Source: Acidobacteriota bacterium
GTDB lineage: Bacteria; Acidobacteriota; Terriglobia; UBA7540
DNA: 5,237 nucleotides
Reading direction: 5' to 3'
Assembly (NCBI GenBank): GCA_021780055.1
Contig: JAJXZM010000224.1
Coordinates: 1 to 5,237, forward strand
The position numbers were made by a program, and so were the translations under genes. Of this stretch, positions 5,022 to 5,237 are shown in pieces (positions within the stretch are counted from its first letter, which is position 1; each line of letters starts with the position of its first letter). The notes under the pieces were generated by a model. That model made no database searches. It worked only from the letters and a program-made list of their open reading frames with translations, and was not told where the DNA came from.

Positions 5022-5237
5022 TTATCGCCTGACGGCCACGATGACGCCCGTGGCCCAATACAGCGGGGCAATTGCGAACCGGCTGTCGCCGGCGAGATGA
5101 TCGATCAGGAGAGGCACTTTTTCCGCGTGGCCTTCCGGCCACTTCACCTGTGGGATAAGGTCGTCGACGATGTAAAGGCCGCCGGGCTTCACAATCCTGA
5201 GACAGTCTTCGAGCCCCTCGTACTTGCCCGGCATGGA
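5022..5237 (-). CDS. Class I SAM-dependent methyltransferase, C-terminal fragment (5' end beyond right edge)
   Basis: The last 71 residues and stop of a gene entering from the right; the codon before the first visible Met is still open (Ser), so that Met is internal. Lys-Tyr-Glu-Gly-Leu-Glu-Asp-Cys-Leu-Arg-Ile-Val-Lys-Pro-Gly-Gly-Leu-Tyr-Ile-Val-Asp-Asp matches strands 4-5 of O-methyltransferase-like Rossmann enzymes, where the product-side loop usually reads Asp-Asn rather than Asp-Asp. The ending, with Asp-Ser-Arg-Phe and a Gly-Val-Ile-Val-Ala-Val-Arg-Arg strand, also fits. The SAM-binding motif I lies outside the window, so the substrate and exact family cannot be given. It converges on the Mut7-C gene with a 49-base gap in which I see no clear terminator. 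Confidence 0.75.
   Translation of the reverse strand, partial: SMPGKYEGLEDCLRIVKPGGLYIVDDLIPQVKWPEGHAEKVPLLIDHLAGDSRFAIAPLYWATGVIVAVRR

Overview
The window looks like chromosomal DNA from a GC-rich, Gram-negative-type bacterium. I favour an Acidobacteriota relative, with modest confidence. The reasons are a secretin preceded by tetratricopeptide repeats, small secreted Lys-rich proteins, a DUF1059 protein, and promoters of the form TGN-TA(C/A)AAT that lack a good -35 box. No rRNA, tRNA, CRISPR array, transposase or phage gene is visible. The assignment rests on recognising protein families and was not tested by a search.

Layout. Positions 1-831 (minus strand) hold the N-terminal 277 residues of a secretin (GspD/PilQ-like outer-membrane channel) with TPRs and an STN domain; the gene continues off the left edge. 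A divergent 189-base gap leads to a small DUF1059 gene (1021-1203, plus strand) with a textbook Shine-Dalgarno. Converging on it is a 70-residue secreted Lys/His-rich protein (1429-1641, minus strand) that resembles acid-shock protein Asr in composition. Between the two lies a strong bidirectional intrinsic terminator (1348-1386). A 308-base non-coding stretch (1642-1949) holds two inverted repeats and a promoter-like element.

The right half is a plus-strand cluster: a radical SAM enzyme with a SPASM/twitch-like C-terminal cysteine domain (1950-3101), an MFS exporter of the EntS/DHA3 type (3156-4463) and a Mut7-C/PIN-like putative RNase with a zinc ribbon (4502-4972). The C-terminal end of a SAM-dependent methyltransferase (5022-5237, minus strand) converges on this cluster and runs off the right edge.

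How the genes may work together. The radical SAM enzyme next to an exporter could form a make-and-export pair for a modified small molecule or peptide, but no precursor gene is visible and this is only inference. Both genes have an extended -10 element 11-12 bases before their ATG and no Shine-Dalgarno, which suggests short-leader or leaderless transcripts. The DUF1059 and Mut7-C genes instead have ordinary ribosome binding sites. Most of the window is ordinary chromosome. The points most worth a second look are the promoter/start architecture, the radical SAM-MFS pair and the Asr-like peptide.
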